Source of the DNA: Roseibacillus persicicus
GTDB taxonomy: Bacteria; Verrucomicrobiota; Verrucomicrobiia; Verrucomicrobiales; Akkermansiaceae
Assembly: GCF_014651675.1 (NCBI RefSeq)
Contig: NZ_BMXI01000001.1
Location: 127,968-191,967, forward strand
Length of the DNA stretch: 64,000 nt
Direction: 5' to 3'
Shown: piece after piece, positions 56,017 through 64,000 of the stretch
Numbering within the stretch: the first letter of the stretch is position 1
Layout: every line of letters starts with the position of its first letter
Made by a program: the position numbers and the translations under genes
Notes under the pieces: model-generated
What the model saw: the letters and a program-made list of their open reading frames with translations, nothing else
Told to the model about the DNA's origin: nothing
The model's database searches: none

Positions 56017-58035
56017 ATGAAAAATTTAATCCTTCTCATTCTCCTAGCGGGTCCCCTTGCAGGCAAAATTGTCGAATACGACCTTACGATATCAGAAACC
56101 ACTCTTTCTCCTGCGGGAAAGGAGCGGACCGCGCTCACCATCAACGGAGGCATCCCAGGGCCCACCCTCCGCTTCCGCGAAGGTGACACCGCACGCATCA
56201 CCGTTCACAACGACCTCCCCAAGGAGGAAACCTCCCTGCACTGGCACGGCCTTCTCGTCCCTAACGCCATGGACGGAGTCCCCTATCTGACCACTCCGCC
56301 CATTCCTGCTGGAGGCGAGCGAGTCTTCGAATTCCCCCTCACCCACGCCGGCACCTATTGGTATCACTCCCACACCGGCCTCCAGGAACAACGGGGAATC
56401 TACGGCTCCATCGTCATCACGCCCCGTGGAGGCGAGTCCGTGAAGGCCGACCGGGACTACGTGCTCGTTCTCTCCGATTGGACCAACGAAAACCCCAAGG
56501 AAGTGATGCGAACTCTGATGCGGGGCTCGGAGTACTATGCGATTAAGAAGGGTAACGCCCAATCACTGGTCGGGGCTTGGCAAGCGGGAGCCCTCGGCGA
56601 TTACATCCAGCGGGAAAAGACGCGCATGCCCCCCATGGACCTGTCCGACGTCTACTACGATGCCTTTCTCATCAATGGCCAAGCAAGCAGCCGGCTTCCC
56701 GCTCGGCCCGGAGAAACGATCCGGCTGCGCCTCATCAATGCCGGAGCCTCCACTTACTTCTACGCTCACTCCGCCACCGGCCCCCTGACCATCGTGGCCG
56801 CGGACGGTCCCGAGGTGCAACCGACCCCAGTCAATCGCCTGCTCATCGGGATGGCCGAAACCTACGACGTGCTCATCAAGATACCCGAATCTGGCTCTTG
56901 GGAATTCCGCGCCACGGCTCAAGACAACTCGGGACACGCTTCCGTCTTTTTGGGTTCCGGGCCCGAGCAATTCGCAACGCCCATCCCGGCCCCCAACCTC
57001 TACTCCATGGACCACATGATGGAGGCCGCCATGGATTCCATGGAAGACATGAACGGCGGGATGGACTCCATGTCTTCCCCCGAAGGCGAAAGACCCAATG
57101 CTCCCTACCGTCAGCTCAAGGCCCGCACTTCAACCGCGCTCCCCTCGTCCGCTCCGGTGAGGGAGATCGAGCTCCACCTCACTGGCGACATGACCCGATA
57201 CCTCTGGTCCTTCAATGGAAAGACATTAGCCGAGGATTCCACCATCCCCGTGAGGCATGGGGAGGTGCTGCGCATCAAGCTCATCAACGACACCATGATG
57301 CACCATCCCCTGCATTTGCACGGACACTTTTTCCGCCTGCTCAATGGGGCCGGCAACCGCTCTCCCCTCAAGCACACCGTCGACCTTCCTCCGATGGGCA
57401 GCCAGACCATTGAATTCCTCGCCAATGAGAAGGGCGACTGGTTCTTCCACTGTCACCTCCTCTATCACATGGACGCCGGAATGGCGCGGGTCTTTTCCTA
57501 TGAAAAAGCGACCAATCCCGAGCACGAACCCGCCCTCGACCCCAAGCTCATTAACCCGACTTTCTTCATCACGGAAGGCATGCTCCTCAACAACCACACC
57601 ATGGGCATGGCAATGTTCATGCGGGGGCGGGAAGACTTCGGGCTCCGCTGGGACTATGGATTCGAACACGAGGAATACGAGGCCGACCTCTTCTGGGCGC
57701 ACTACTTCGACCCCAATCTCACCGCTGGCATCGGCTACCGCTTCACGAATCAACACGAAGCAGAAGATCGCTTCTTTGCCGAAGTGGACTACCGCCTGCC
57801 CTATCTCATCGACAGCAGTCTCGCGCTCGATAGCGAGGGTGATCTGCGGGTCGGTTTGGGGAAAGAGTTCCAGGTGACCGACCGACTCTCTCTCTTCGCA
57901 GAACTCGAATACGACACCAATACCGAACTCGAGTCGAGTGCAGGCGCCTCCTACCTGCTCAATAAACAATTCTCTCTCACTAGCTCCTATCACTCCGAAC
58001 ACGGTTTCGGAGCCGGGCTCTCCTTCCGATTCTAA
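56017..58035 (+). CDS. Multicopper oxidase (CopA-like) fused to a C-terminal beta-barrel (CopB-like)
   Basis: 672 residues from ATG 56017 (MKNLILLILLAGPLAGK signal peptide); the frame is open upstream. Residues about 20-500 form three cupredoxin domains with the four copper motifs HWHG (75-78), YHSH (116-119), HHPLHLHG (429-436) and HCHLLYHMDAGM (478-489); the last is the type 1 site with axial Met. A Met-rich stretch lies at 330-352. Residues about 515-672 alternate like an outer-membrane barrel (GLRWDYGFEHEEYEADLFW, ending LSFRF with terminal Phe) and resemble CopB. In Proteobacteria CopA and CopB are separate proteins. It likely oxidises Cu(I) for copper resistance and may be tethered to the outer membrane. 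Confidence 0.88.
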   Translation: MKNLILLILLAGPLAGKIVEYDLTISETTLSPAGKERTALTINGGIPGPTLRFREGDTARITVHNDLPKEETSLHWHGLLVPNAMDGVPYLTTPPIPAGGERVFEFPLTHAGTYWYHSHTGLQEQRGIYGSIVITPRGGESVKADRDYVLVLSDWTNENPKEVMRTLMRGSEYYAIKKGNAQSLVGAWQAGALGDYIQREKTRMPPMDLSDVYYDAFLINGQASSRLPARPGETIRLRLINAGASTYFYAHSATGPLTIVAADGPEVQPTPVNRLLIGMAETYDVLIKIPESGSWEFRATAQDNSGHASVFLGSGPEQFATPIPAPNLYSMDHMMEAAMDSMEDMNGGMDSMSSPEGERPNAPYRQLKARTSTALPSSAPVREIELHLTGDMTRYLWSFNGKTLAEDSTIPVRHGEVLRIKLINDTMMHHPLHLHGHFFRLLNGAGNRSPLKHTVDLPPMGSQTIEFLANEKGDWFFHCHLLYHMDAGMARVFSYEKATNPEHEPALDPKLINPTFFITEGMLLNNHTMGMAMFMRGREDFGLRWDYGFEHEEYEADLFWAHYFDPNLTAGIGYRFTNQHEAEDRFFAEVDYRLPYLIDSSLALDSEGDLRVGLGKEFQVTDRLSLFAELEYDTNTELESSAGASYLLNKQFSLTSSYHSEHGFGAGLSFRF

Positions 58036-58056
58036 CCTCACAACCTAACAAAAACA

Positions 58057-58350
58057 ATGAACATAATCAAACGAACAACCCTCCTCCTGATTGTCGGCCT
58101 CAGCCTTCCGGCTCTGGCGGATTCTAAAGAGAAAAAAGAGGAACTCACCCCCTACCCCCTCACGGTCTGCATCGTCTCCGATGAGACCTTGGGCGAAATG
58201 GGAAAGCCTCAACACCTACAATACGACGGCCAAATCTACTCCTTCTGCTGCAAGCCCTGCACCAAAGAATTCAAAGAGAACCCTAAGAAATTCGCCAAGA
58301 AACTGGCCAAGGAAATTGCCAAACAAAACAAAGAAACTAAAAAATCATGA
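58057..58350 (+). CDS. Small exported cysteine protein, TRASH/YHS-like
   Basis: 97 residues. Signal peptide MNIIKRTTLLLIVGLSLPALA, then YPLTVCIVSDETLGEMGK and YSFCCKPCTKEFKENPKKF, a C...CCxPC pattern resembling TRASH/YHS metal-binding domains, with a Lys-rich tail. Translation of the next gene overlaps by 4 nt (ATGA). It probably binds copper or another soft metal in the periplasm, handed to or from the oxidase 21 nt upstream (inference). A CTAACA sits 6 nt before the start. Confidence 0.82.
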   Translation: MNIIKRTTLLLIVGLSLPALADSKEKKEELTPYPLTVCIVSDETLGEMGKPQHLQYDGQIYSFCCKPCTKEFKENPKKFAKKLAKEIAKQNKETKKS

Positions 58351-58598
58351 AAAGAAACACCTTCTTCCGCGGCTTGGCCGCCTCCATCGCATCCCTCATC
58401 CTCGCTTCCTGCGCAGCTACCGCACCGGGAGTGAAGCCCTATCCGAGCGACAAATGCATCGTCACCGGAAACAAGCTGGGCTCCATGGGACCACCGGTCA
58501 CCAAAGTCTATCAGGGACAAGAGGTGAAGTTCTGCTGTCAGCCGTGCGCCAACAAGTTTGACGCCAACCCCGAGAAGTATCTCTCGAAACTCAACTAA
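58347..58598 (+). CDS. Small lipoprotein, TRASH/YHS-like paralogue
   Basis: 83 residues. Lipobox LASC near residue 22 marks it as a lipoprotein. YPSDKCIVTGNKLGSMG and VKFCCQPCANKFDANPEKY repeat the same C...CCxPC layout as the upstream protein, so the two are clear paralogues with different anchoring. Likely metal binding. A strong terminator follows, closing the copper operon. Confidence 0.83.
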   Translation: MKRNTFFRGLAASIASLILASCAATAPGVKPYPSDKCIVTGNKLGSMGPPVTKVYQGQEVKFCCQPCANKFDANPEKYLSKLN

Positions 58599-58614
58599 TC
58601 CAAGAGACTCCTGC

Positions 58615-58650
58615 CCGGCCCGCTTCCCCAGTGAAGCGGGCCGGTTTCTT
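58615..58650 (+). terminator. Intrinsic terminator of the copper operon
   Basis: A perfect 12-bp stem CCGGCCCGCTTC / GAAGCGGGCCGG with loop CCCAGT is followed by TTTCTT, 16 nt past the stop. Confidence 0.9.
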
Positions 58651-58670
58651 CCAAACTCTTTCTCAAAGCA

Positions 58671-59555
58671 ATGCCACTTCACATCGACAACTGCGTCCGG
58701 CGCACTCTCCAGGATTTCCCGTGGAAACGTCGCGCACGATTCTTTCTCGGCCGAATCTTGTTGTCTCTCTTCCCCGAGCGAGGACGCAAGGTTGCGGCCC
58801 ATCCTTTCGCTGACAATCTCAGCCCCATTGACAAAATTCTCCGCAACGGTCTCTACGCGCGGGCCTTTCTCGAAAATGACTTCGTCACCTTGCGCCACTA
58901 CCTCGCCAACTATTGGAAAGAACAAGCCCACCACTTTCATGCCGATTGGGACGACCGCTTTGACCGCATGTTCGTCGCACACGACCAGGTCATTGCCGTC
59001 CCTCTGCAAGCCATTCTCACGAAACAGTCTCCAGGTCCCCATCCGCCGGAACTCTACGAAATCGGTTGCGGTGGAGGCCAGGTGCTCGACTACCTCTCGG
59101 AACATCTCCCCCAGATCTCCCGCTTCTATGGCGTCGACCTCAGCTCAGAACAAATTGCTCAGAACAAAAAATCCTTTGCGGAAAATAAGCAACTCTCCTT
59201 CGTCGCGGCCGATGCCATGAAATGGATTCCGGAAAACGCGAAACCTAACAGCGTCCTTCTCAGCAACGGTGGAGTCTTTGAATACTTTTTGGAATCCGAA
59301 CTCCACACTCTCTTCACCTGCCTCGCATCCCTGAATGGTCCCACCACCATCGCCCTAGTAGAAACCTTTGGGGCCGATCATAACTTAGCGACTGAAAGGA
59401 ACAGCCTCGTCTACGGACGAGAACTGTCCTTCTCCCACAACTACCCGGAGCTCCTCAAAAGTGCGGGCTATACCATCTTCCACCAAACCGAAAGAACAGG
59501 TTTTGATGAAGACGGCGGGGGCCGTTGGATTCGATTAGTCGCGCATAAACATTAA
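58671..59555 (+). CDS. SAM-dependent methyltransferase
   Basis: 294 residues. A helical N-terminal 110 residues precedes motif I YEIGCGGGQVLDYL, acidic VDLSSEQIAQ and a later VETFGADHN strand. The last third contains a few conserved aromatic segments. It is soluble; the substrate is unknown. It begins after a strong terminator and so has its own promoter in the 70-bp gap or relies on read-through. No tie to the copper genes beyond position. Confidence 0.82.
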   Translation: MPLHIDNCVRRTLQDFPWKRRARFFLGRILLSLFPERGRKVAAHPFADNLSPIDKILRNGLYARAFLENDFVTLRHYLANYWKEQAHHFHADWDDRFDRMFVAHDQVIAVPLQAILTKQSPGPHPPELYEIGCGGGQVLDYLSEHLPQISRFYGVDLSSEQIAQNKKSFAENKQLSFVAADAMKWIPENAKPNSVLLSNGGVFEYFLESELHTLFTCLASLNGPTTIALVETFGADHNLATERNSLVYGRELSFSHNYPELLKSAGYTIFHQTERTGFDEDGGGRWIRLVAHKH

Positions 59556-59651
59556 GAGAAATCACGATCCTTCCCTTTTTGACAACAAAGAAGTCAGCGC
59601 AAGAGTGCTGTACCGCCGAAAAACCAAGCTAACTCGAACCAAAAGAAGACA

Positions 59652-60389
59652 ATGAAAAAGAAAGCAACTATCTACCGCATGGTCACCCCCGACCACCTTT
59701 GCCCTTGGGGGCTCAAGGCCATGGACATCTTGAAACGAAACGATTTCGAGATTGAAGACCACCACCTCGAATCCCAAGAAGCCAACCAGCGTTACAAAGA
59801 CGAGAATGGCTATTCCGAAACGCCGCAAATCTTCATCGAAGGAGAGCGCATCGGAGGCTACGACGACCTCCGCGAACACCTCGGCATGGAGCCTGAGGAA
59901 ACGGAGGGGAAAACCTATCAGCCGGTCATCGCCATCTTTGCGGTGACCTTTCTGATGGCAATCACCACGACTCTGGCCATGACAGGCGGGCTCGAGATTC
60001 TTCGCATTGCGGAGCTCTTCATCGCCTTCAGTATGTGCGTGCTGGCGATCACCAAGCTGCAGGACCTCTCGTCCTTTTCCACCATGTTTCTCAACTACGA
60101 TTTGCTGGCGCGCAAGTTCGTCCCCTACGCCTACGTCTATCCCTTTGTGGAAGCGGGTGCAGGCATTCTCATGATTGCAGGGCTCTTCACTTGGGTGGCG
60201 GCTCCGGCGGCTTTGTTCATCGCCACCATCGGTGCCATCTCCGTCTTCAAGGCGGTCTACATCGACAAGCGCGAACTGGAATGCGCCTGCACCGGAGGCG
60301 GTAGCGGAGTCCCGCTGGGCTTCACCTCTCTCACCGAGAACCTAATGATGATGGCGATGGCCATCTGGATGATGGTAAAGGCGCTCTAG
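59652..60389 (+). CDS. Glutaredoxin-DoxX/MauE fusion membrane protein
   Basis: 245 residues. Residues 1-80 are a glutaredoxin-like fold (HLCPWGLKAMDIL with one Cys in a CPWG site, TPQIFIEGERIGGYDDL). Residues about 92-245 form four TM helices of the DoxX/MauE type, ending ELECACTGGGSGVPLGF with a Cys pair on the last loop. The family is annotated as redox-associated membrane protein. It probably passes electrons or thiols across the inner membrane. Confidence 0.85.
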   Translation: MKKKATIYRMVTPDHLCPWGLKAMDILKRNDFEIEDHHLESQEANQRYKDENGYSETPQIFIEGERIGGYDDLREHLGMEPEETEGKTYQPVIAIFAVTFLMAITTTLAMTGGLEILRIAELFIAFSMCVLAITKLQDLSSFSTMFLNYDLLARKFVPYAYVYPFVEAGAGILMIAGLFTWVAAPAALFIATIGAISVFKAVYIDKRELECACTGGGSGVPLGFTSLTENLMMMAMAIWMMVKAL

Positions 60390-60407
60390 GTGCCCCAAAG
60401 CACGAAA

Positions 60408-61385
60408 TCAATGATGATGATGGTCGTGATCATGCTCCGAGCGCGGGAAGCGGGGTTCGTTCCAGTGGCTCAGGTCGCGGCCTAACAACTTGCCCAATTT
60501 GGCGACTTCGGGCTCGAATTCTTCCAAGAGTTCCTCTTCCAGAATGGAGTCGATTTTCTTATCGGACATGGGAGCGAAAATCTTGTCGGTGAAGCGTCGG
60601 TATTTTGCCTCCAGCGATTTGTGGAAAAACTTCTTCAAGCCCTTCCCACCCGGCATCCGGTCCATCACGCGACCCACCGCCAAATCAAAGTGATGAGTCC
60701 CTCGCAAGGTGGGAGAATCGTTCTCGCGGGAGACCTCCAGTTCGACCGACGAGTCGACTCCGAGGAAGTTTAACAGTCCTTTCAAAAAGGTCTGGGGCTC
60801 TTTTTCGAAATCCTCGCGCAATCCCACAAAGACATTCTCCCTCCCAAAGACCTGGTAGTAGCGCTCCACCTGCTCTGAAAAACGAGCCGCCTCCCGATAT
60901 TGCAAGCAGCCCGCAAAGGCAGGCCGGCGGGGAAGGTTCTTTCCTTCCTTCCGGTCCTCTTCCATGGCCAAGGCTTCCCCGAAGCTCACTTTATCTTCGT
61001 AAGCATAGCGCAGGAGATCGTGGTGCCAGGAGCGCATCCAAGTGACTGGCGGACGAAGCATGATTACAATCTTCGCATTGGGCTCGAACTCCTTGATCCG
61101 GGCTGGCGCTTCTTTGGAATAAATTTTCCACGCCGTGGCTGTCCCGCAAACCGCCCCCTCGGGAGCCTCTTCGAAAAGCTTCAGGTAATCATCGTCGTTC
61201 ACGACCCGCAACCACTCGGCAATCCCCAAATCTCCGCAGAAATGAAAGGGCTCCTTGTGCAACCAATAGCGAGCGGGGTCTTCGGAGTGGGGCATGAAGA
61301 TGCCCGGATGCTGGCGGAGGCATTCGTAGAGGGCCGTGGTCCCGCACTTGGCGGCACCGACGAGAAAGAAAGTTGGGCGATTCAT
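60408..61385 (-). CDS. Sulfotransferase family protein
   Basis: 325 residues from ATG 61385 (MNRPTFFLVGAAKCGTTALY); the frame is open upstream. The 5'-phosphosulfate loop is GAAKCGTTALYECL, the 3'-phosphate site lies around MLRPPVTWMRSWHHDLLRY, and GLREDFEKEPQTFLKGLLNFL is typical of PAPS sulfotransferases. It would sulfate a glycan or lipid. The odd C-terminus EHDHDHHHH is a natural His tail that could bind metal. Convergent with the glutaredoxin fusion gene. Confidence 0.88.
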   Translation of the reverse strand: MNRPTFFLVGAAKCGTTALYECLRQHPGIFMPHSEDPARYWLHKEPFHFCGDLGIAEWLRVVNDDDYLKLFEEAPEGAVCGTATAWKIYSKEAPARIKEFEPNAKIVIMLRPPVTWMRSWHHDLLRYAYEDKVSFGEALAMEEDRKEGKNLPRRPAFAGCLQYREAARFSEQVERYYQVFGRENVFVGLREDFEKEPQTFLKGLLNFLGVDSSVELEVSRENDSPTLRGTHHFDLAVGRVMDRMPGGKGLKKFFHKSLEAKYRRFTDKIFAPMSDKKIDSILEEELLEEFEPEVAKLGKLLGRDLSHWNEPRFPRSEHDHDHHHH

Positions 61386-61565
61386 TGCGTGGGTCGACCT
61401 GCCGATAAACACCGTTTTGGCCAAAAAGTCGCGCCCAAACTCATCCCACGCCGCTCCCACATCCAAAGAGCCAAGAAAATTATAACTGCTTCGTAAGAAA
61501 GAAAGGCATAAAAATCGCTGCCTGATGCGTTACTTAGTAACGCCAACTTCTAGCTATCTCTTTCC

Positions 61566-62540
61566 ATGGACACAACAACCTCCGTTTCTTCCGCCCGAGA
61601 CTCCGCCCAACGCATCACCTCCGAACTCGCGCAAGTCATTGTCGGACAGGACGAAATCGTAAAGCGCCTGGTGGCCTCCCTCTTTTCTAACGGCCACTGT
61701 CTGCTCATCGGCGTTCCCGGTCTGGCCAAGACTCTGCTCGTGCAATCGATTGCGGAAGTGCTCGGGATCAGCTTCAAGCGAATCCAGTTCACCCCCGACC
61801 TGATGCCCAGTGACATCATTGGCTCGGAAGTCATTCACGAAGGAGCAGGTCGACTGGAGTTCCAATATCGCCCCGGCCCAGTCTTCACCAATCTCCTCCT
61901 CGCAGACGAAATCAACCGCACTCCCCCCAAAACCCAATCCGCGCTGTTAGAGGCCATGCAGGAGCGCAAAGTGACGGTTGCGGGAGAAAACCGCGTTCTG
62001 CCCAATCCCTTTCTCGTTATCGCGACCCAGAACCCCATTGAGCAAGAAGGAACCTATCCCCTCCCCGAAGCCCAGCTCGACCGCTTCATGTTCTCGCTCG
62101 ACCTCGGCTACCCCAGTCCGGAGGAGGAAATGGAAATCGTAAAGCGAACCACGATCGGGGCTGGCAAGACGCTGTCGCCCGTCATCACTGGTGACGATCT
62201 GATTGCCATTCAGCAACTTATCCGGGCCATGCCGGTGGCAGACAAAGTGATTGCCGAAGCGGTTGCGCTCACCGCCTCGACCCGACCAAAGGAGGGCACC
62301 CCGGCCGAAACCACCCAACAATATATCGAGTGGGGAGCCGGCCCCCGGGCTTCGCAGTATCTCATTCTGGGAGCGAAAGCCTTTGCTCTCATGGAAGGGC
62401 GCGCCGCCCCCGAGCGACAGGATGTTCTCGCCGCAGCCACCTCGGTTCTCTCGCACCGCATCGTCACCAACTATCGCGCGACTGGCGAAGGCCTCACTTC
62501 CTCGGACGTCATTGCCGCCCTGTTAGCCGAACGCAAGTAA
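61566..62540 (+). CDS. MoxR family AAA+ ATPase
   Basis: 324 residues. Walker [12 protein letters not shown], Walker [25 protein letters not shown], sensor 1 [16 protein letters not shown] and the C-terminal AAA_lid_2 domain are all canonical. MoxR proteins act as chaperones that assemble or activate partner complexes. Followed after 10 nt by a DUF58 gene and then a BatA-like gene, the usual MoxR-DUF58-Bat operon. Confidence 0.95.
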   Translation: MDTTTSVSSARDSAQRITSELAQVIVGQDEIVKRLVASLFSNGHCLLIGVPGLAKTLLVQSIAEVLGISFKRIQFTPDLMPSDIIGSEVIHEGAGRLEFQYRPGPVFTNLLLADEINRTPPKTQSALLEAMQERKVTVAGENRVLPNPFLVIATQNPIEQEGTYPLPEAQLDRFMFSLDLGYPSPEEEMEIVKRTTIGAGKTLSPVITGDDLIAIQQLIRAMPVADKVIAEAVALTASTRPKEGTPAETTQQYIEWGAGPRASQYLILGAKAFALMEGRAAPERQDVLAAATSVLSHRIVTNYRATGEGLTSSDVIAALLAERK

Positions 62541-62550
62541 GGTCCGCCCG

Positions 62551-63651
62551 ATGAATTGGCTCGATAAACACATTCCTCCGCCTTTGCCAAAAGGCCCCAG
62601 TCTGGGACCGCCGCCCTTACCCGGGCAACAGTCCAATGCCTTTGCCCGCGCTCGTGCCCAGGCTCAGAAAGCAGCGGCCGCAACCGGCGGAAGAATCCCC
62701 GAGGGCCGTCACGAAATCGGGCCCGATCCCAGTCGGGTCCTGCTCAATGAGGACGAGCTCAATCGCTTTAAGAATCTTCTCGTCTTTGCCAAGGCGGCCA
62801 TCGAAAGCCGCTTTGCCGGCCGCCACAAATCCACCGACCTGGGCAGCGGCGGCGAGTTCGCGGAACATCGCCAATATCATCCCGGCATGCCCACCGCCGC
62901 CGTCGATTGGCAGGTCTATGCCCGCACCAAACGGCTCTTTGTCAAAACCTACGAGGAACTGACTGACATGGCGGTGCACCTAATCGTCGACGGCTCGGGA
63001 TCGATGTCCTATCAGAGTAGAGGACAGGAGCGAAAAAGCCTGCGCGCCGCCCGCACCGCCGCCGCACTCGCCTGCCTGATGATGCGTCAGGGCGACAAAG
63101 TCGGGCTCACCATTTTCTCCCGAAACATCCAAAGCCATCTCCCAACCGGCGGAACCGAGCGCCACCTGCAGGAGATGCTGCGCGAGATGATCAAGCCTGC
63201 CCTCTACTCGACCGGCACCACCCGCATTGCCCAATCGCTGCGGGAAGCCTCCCTCCTCATCAAGCGGCGCGGTCGTCTGGTGGTGGTCTCGGACTTTCTG
63301 GGCGAAGACCCCGAAGACATCCTCGACGCCCTCGGGCCCTTTGTTCACCGACGGTTCCAGATTTTACTCCTCCAGCTTTCCGATCCCGACGAGCGCTCGC
63401 TCCCGGACGCCCCCCTGGCCCGCTTTGTCGATGCTGAGACTGGCGAGCAAATCGAGGTCGAACCCGCCGAACTGCGCTCCGCCTACGAAGCCACCGTGGC
63501 CGAACGCACCCTCGCTCTCCAAGAAGGCGCGCGCCAACGCGGCATCGAGTTTGCCCACCTCGGCACCGAAAAACCCTATCTCGAAGCCATCGAAGCCTAC
63601 CTCGGCTTCCGCCGCTGGTCCGAAGTCTCACCCCCTACGAAAACGCGATGA
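62551..63651 (+). CDS. DUF58 domain protein
   Basis: 366 residues. The N-terminal Pro-rich 60 residues precede a DUF58/VWA-like domain with MIDAS-type VDGSGSMSY (Asp, Ser, Ser) and the family HRQYHPGMPTAAVDWQVYART. It likely binds a target via the metal site and works with the upstream MoxR ATPase. Its stop overlaps the ATG of the next gene by 4 nt. Confidence 0.92.
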   Translation: MNWLDKHIPPPLPKGPSLGPPPLPGQQSNAFARARAQAQKAAAATGGRIPEGRHEIGPDPSRVLLNEDELNRFKNLLVFAKAAIESRFAGRHKSTDLGSGGEFAEHRQYHPGMPTAAVDWQVYARTKRLFVKTYEELTDMAVHLIVDGSGSMSYQSRGQERKSLRAARTAAALACLMMRQGDKVGLTIFSRNIQSHLPTGGTERHLQEMLREMIKPALYSTGTTRIAQSLREASLLIKRRGRLVVVSDFLGEDPEDILDALGPFVHRRFQILLLQLSDPDERSLPDAPLARFVDAETGEQIEVEPAELRSAYEATVAERTLALQEGARQRGIEFAHLGTEKPYLEAIEAYLGFRRWSEVSPPTKTR

Positions 63652-64000
63652 CCTTTCTAGCCAACAGCGCAATGTGGGGCTTGCTGGCGCTGGCTAGCCT
63701 CCCTTTTTTCATCCACTGGCTCAGCCGTCGTTTTCCAAAGAAGTATATCTTCTCCTCCCTAACGGATTTGAAAAAATCCATCGCCGGCCGTTCCCGCCTC
63801 TTCAAGTGGCGGCACTTTCTCTACCTCCTGTTGCGGGCCCTCGCCGTCATTACTCTGGTCTTGGCATTTCTCGAACCAGTCACTGGACTTAAAAAGAAAG
63901 GAGATGCGGAAGGAATCCGTCACATCGTAATCGCCATCGATCAATCGCTGAGCATGGCGCACCAGGACGGCAATTTTTCCACCTGGAAACGCACCGTCAC
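63648..64000 (+). CDS. BatA-like membrane VWA protein, 3' end outside window
   Basis: The first 117 codons are visible. MTFLANSAMWGLLALASLPF is an N-terminal TM helix (Aerotolerance BatA N domain), followed by HWLSRRFPKKYIFSSL, a second TM helix (LYLLLRALAVITLVLAFL) and the start of a VWA domain with IAIDQSLSMA (MIDAS DxSxS). It is the expected third member of the MoxR operon; the gene continues past 64000. Confidence 0.88.
   Translation, partial: MTFLANSAMWGLLALASLPFFIHWLSRRFPKKYIFSSLTDLKKSIAGRSRLFKWRHFLYLLLRALAVITLVLAFLEPVTGLKKKGDAEGIRHIVIAIDQSLSMAHQDGNFSTWKRTV

Overview
The window reads like a stretch of chromosome from a free-living, Gram-negative member of the Verrucomicrobiota, possibly near the Luteolibacter/Roseibacillus/Haloferula group. 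This is an inference, since no rRNA is present. It rests on the moderately high GC content, abundant secreted sulfatases, carbohydrate-active proteins carrying the short 'SS.DL..W ... FFR/FYQ' module common in that phylum, anchored helical proteins, a lipid A-type acyltransferase and a TonB-dependent receptor. Genes are dense and occur in short operons on both strands. Translational coupling by ATGA/GTGA overlaps is frequent. I see no prophage, insertion sequence, plasmid or CRISPR array.

Layout. 1-10.6 kb: secreted and catabolic proteins, comprising a frameshifted secreted protein, a DUF5060-type glycosidase, a DUF2891 protein, a YHYH-sulfatase fusion, a second sulfatase and a trypsin-like protease. 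10.6-17 kb: a PhoR/PhoB-like two-component system behind a VWA protein, a GH13 sugar phosphorylase-type enzyme and a methyltransferase. 17.07-17.46 kb: an array of 109-bp repeats. 17.5-23.8 kb: ftsH, an AIM24 protein, a peroxiredoxin/SnoaL fusion and an ADP-ribosylglycohydrolase/hydrolase fusion. 24.3 kb: tRNA-Ser(GGA). 24.5-32.5 kb: an outer-membrane glycolipid cluster (acyltransferase, ELM1-like, pyruvyl transferase, GT4, YrbL-like kinase and two more glycosyltransferases) flanked by two apparently related small membrane proteins. 32.7-37.5 kb: gatB, a DJ-1/PfpI protein and typA. 37.7-41.8 kb: a three-gene operon of TonB receptor, EF-hand protein and thioredoxin/PDZ selenoprotein. 42-43.9 kb: an RsbQ-like hydrolase coupled to a PAS histidine kinase. 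44-55 kb: anchored helical proteins, glyS, an AAA ATPase, an M50 protease, a TauE/SafE permease and argG. 55.3-60.4 kb: a copper/thiol module with a Cys-rich exported protein, a multicopper oxidase fused to a C-terminal beta-barrel, two small C.../CCxPC proteins, a methyltransferase and a glutaredoxin-DoxX/MauE fusion. 60.4-64 kb: a sulfotransferase and the start of a MoxR-DUF58-BatA operon.

The strongest discovery is at 37741-38997 on the minus strand. The apparent 348-residue protein is really a 418-residue selenoprotein. An ATG with a signal peptide lies upstream, followed by an in-frame UGA in a CxxCxxU context, with a perfect 7-bp hairpin carrying a GGU loop 26 nt from UGA to loop, as expected of a bacterial SECIS. 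Other leads are the RsbQ-like/PAS-kinase pair, the oxidase/barrel fusion with its small cysteine proteins, the ADP-ribosylglycohydrolase/hydrolase fusion, an 11-bp slippage tract that separates a signal peptide from its protein, and a heptamer (CTGTTAG/CTAACAG) that appears enriched and holds many of the rare TTA and CTA codons.
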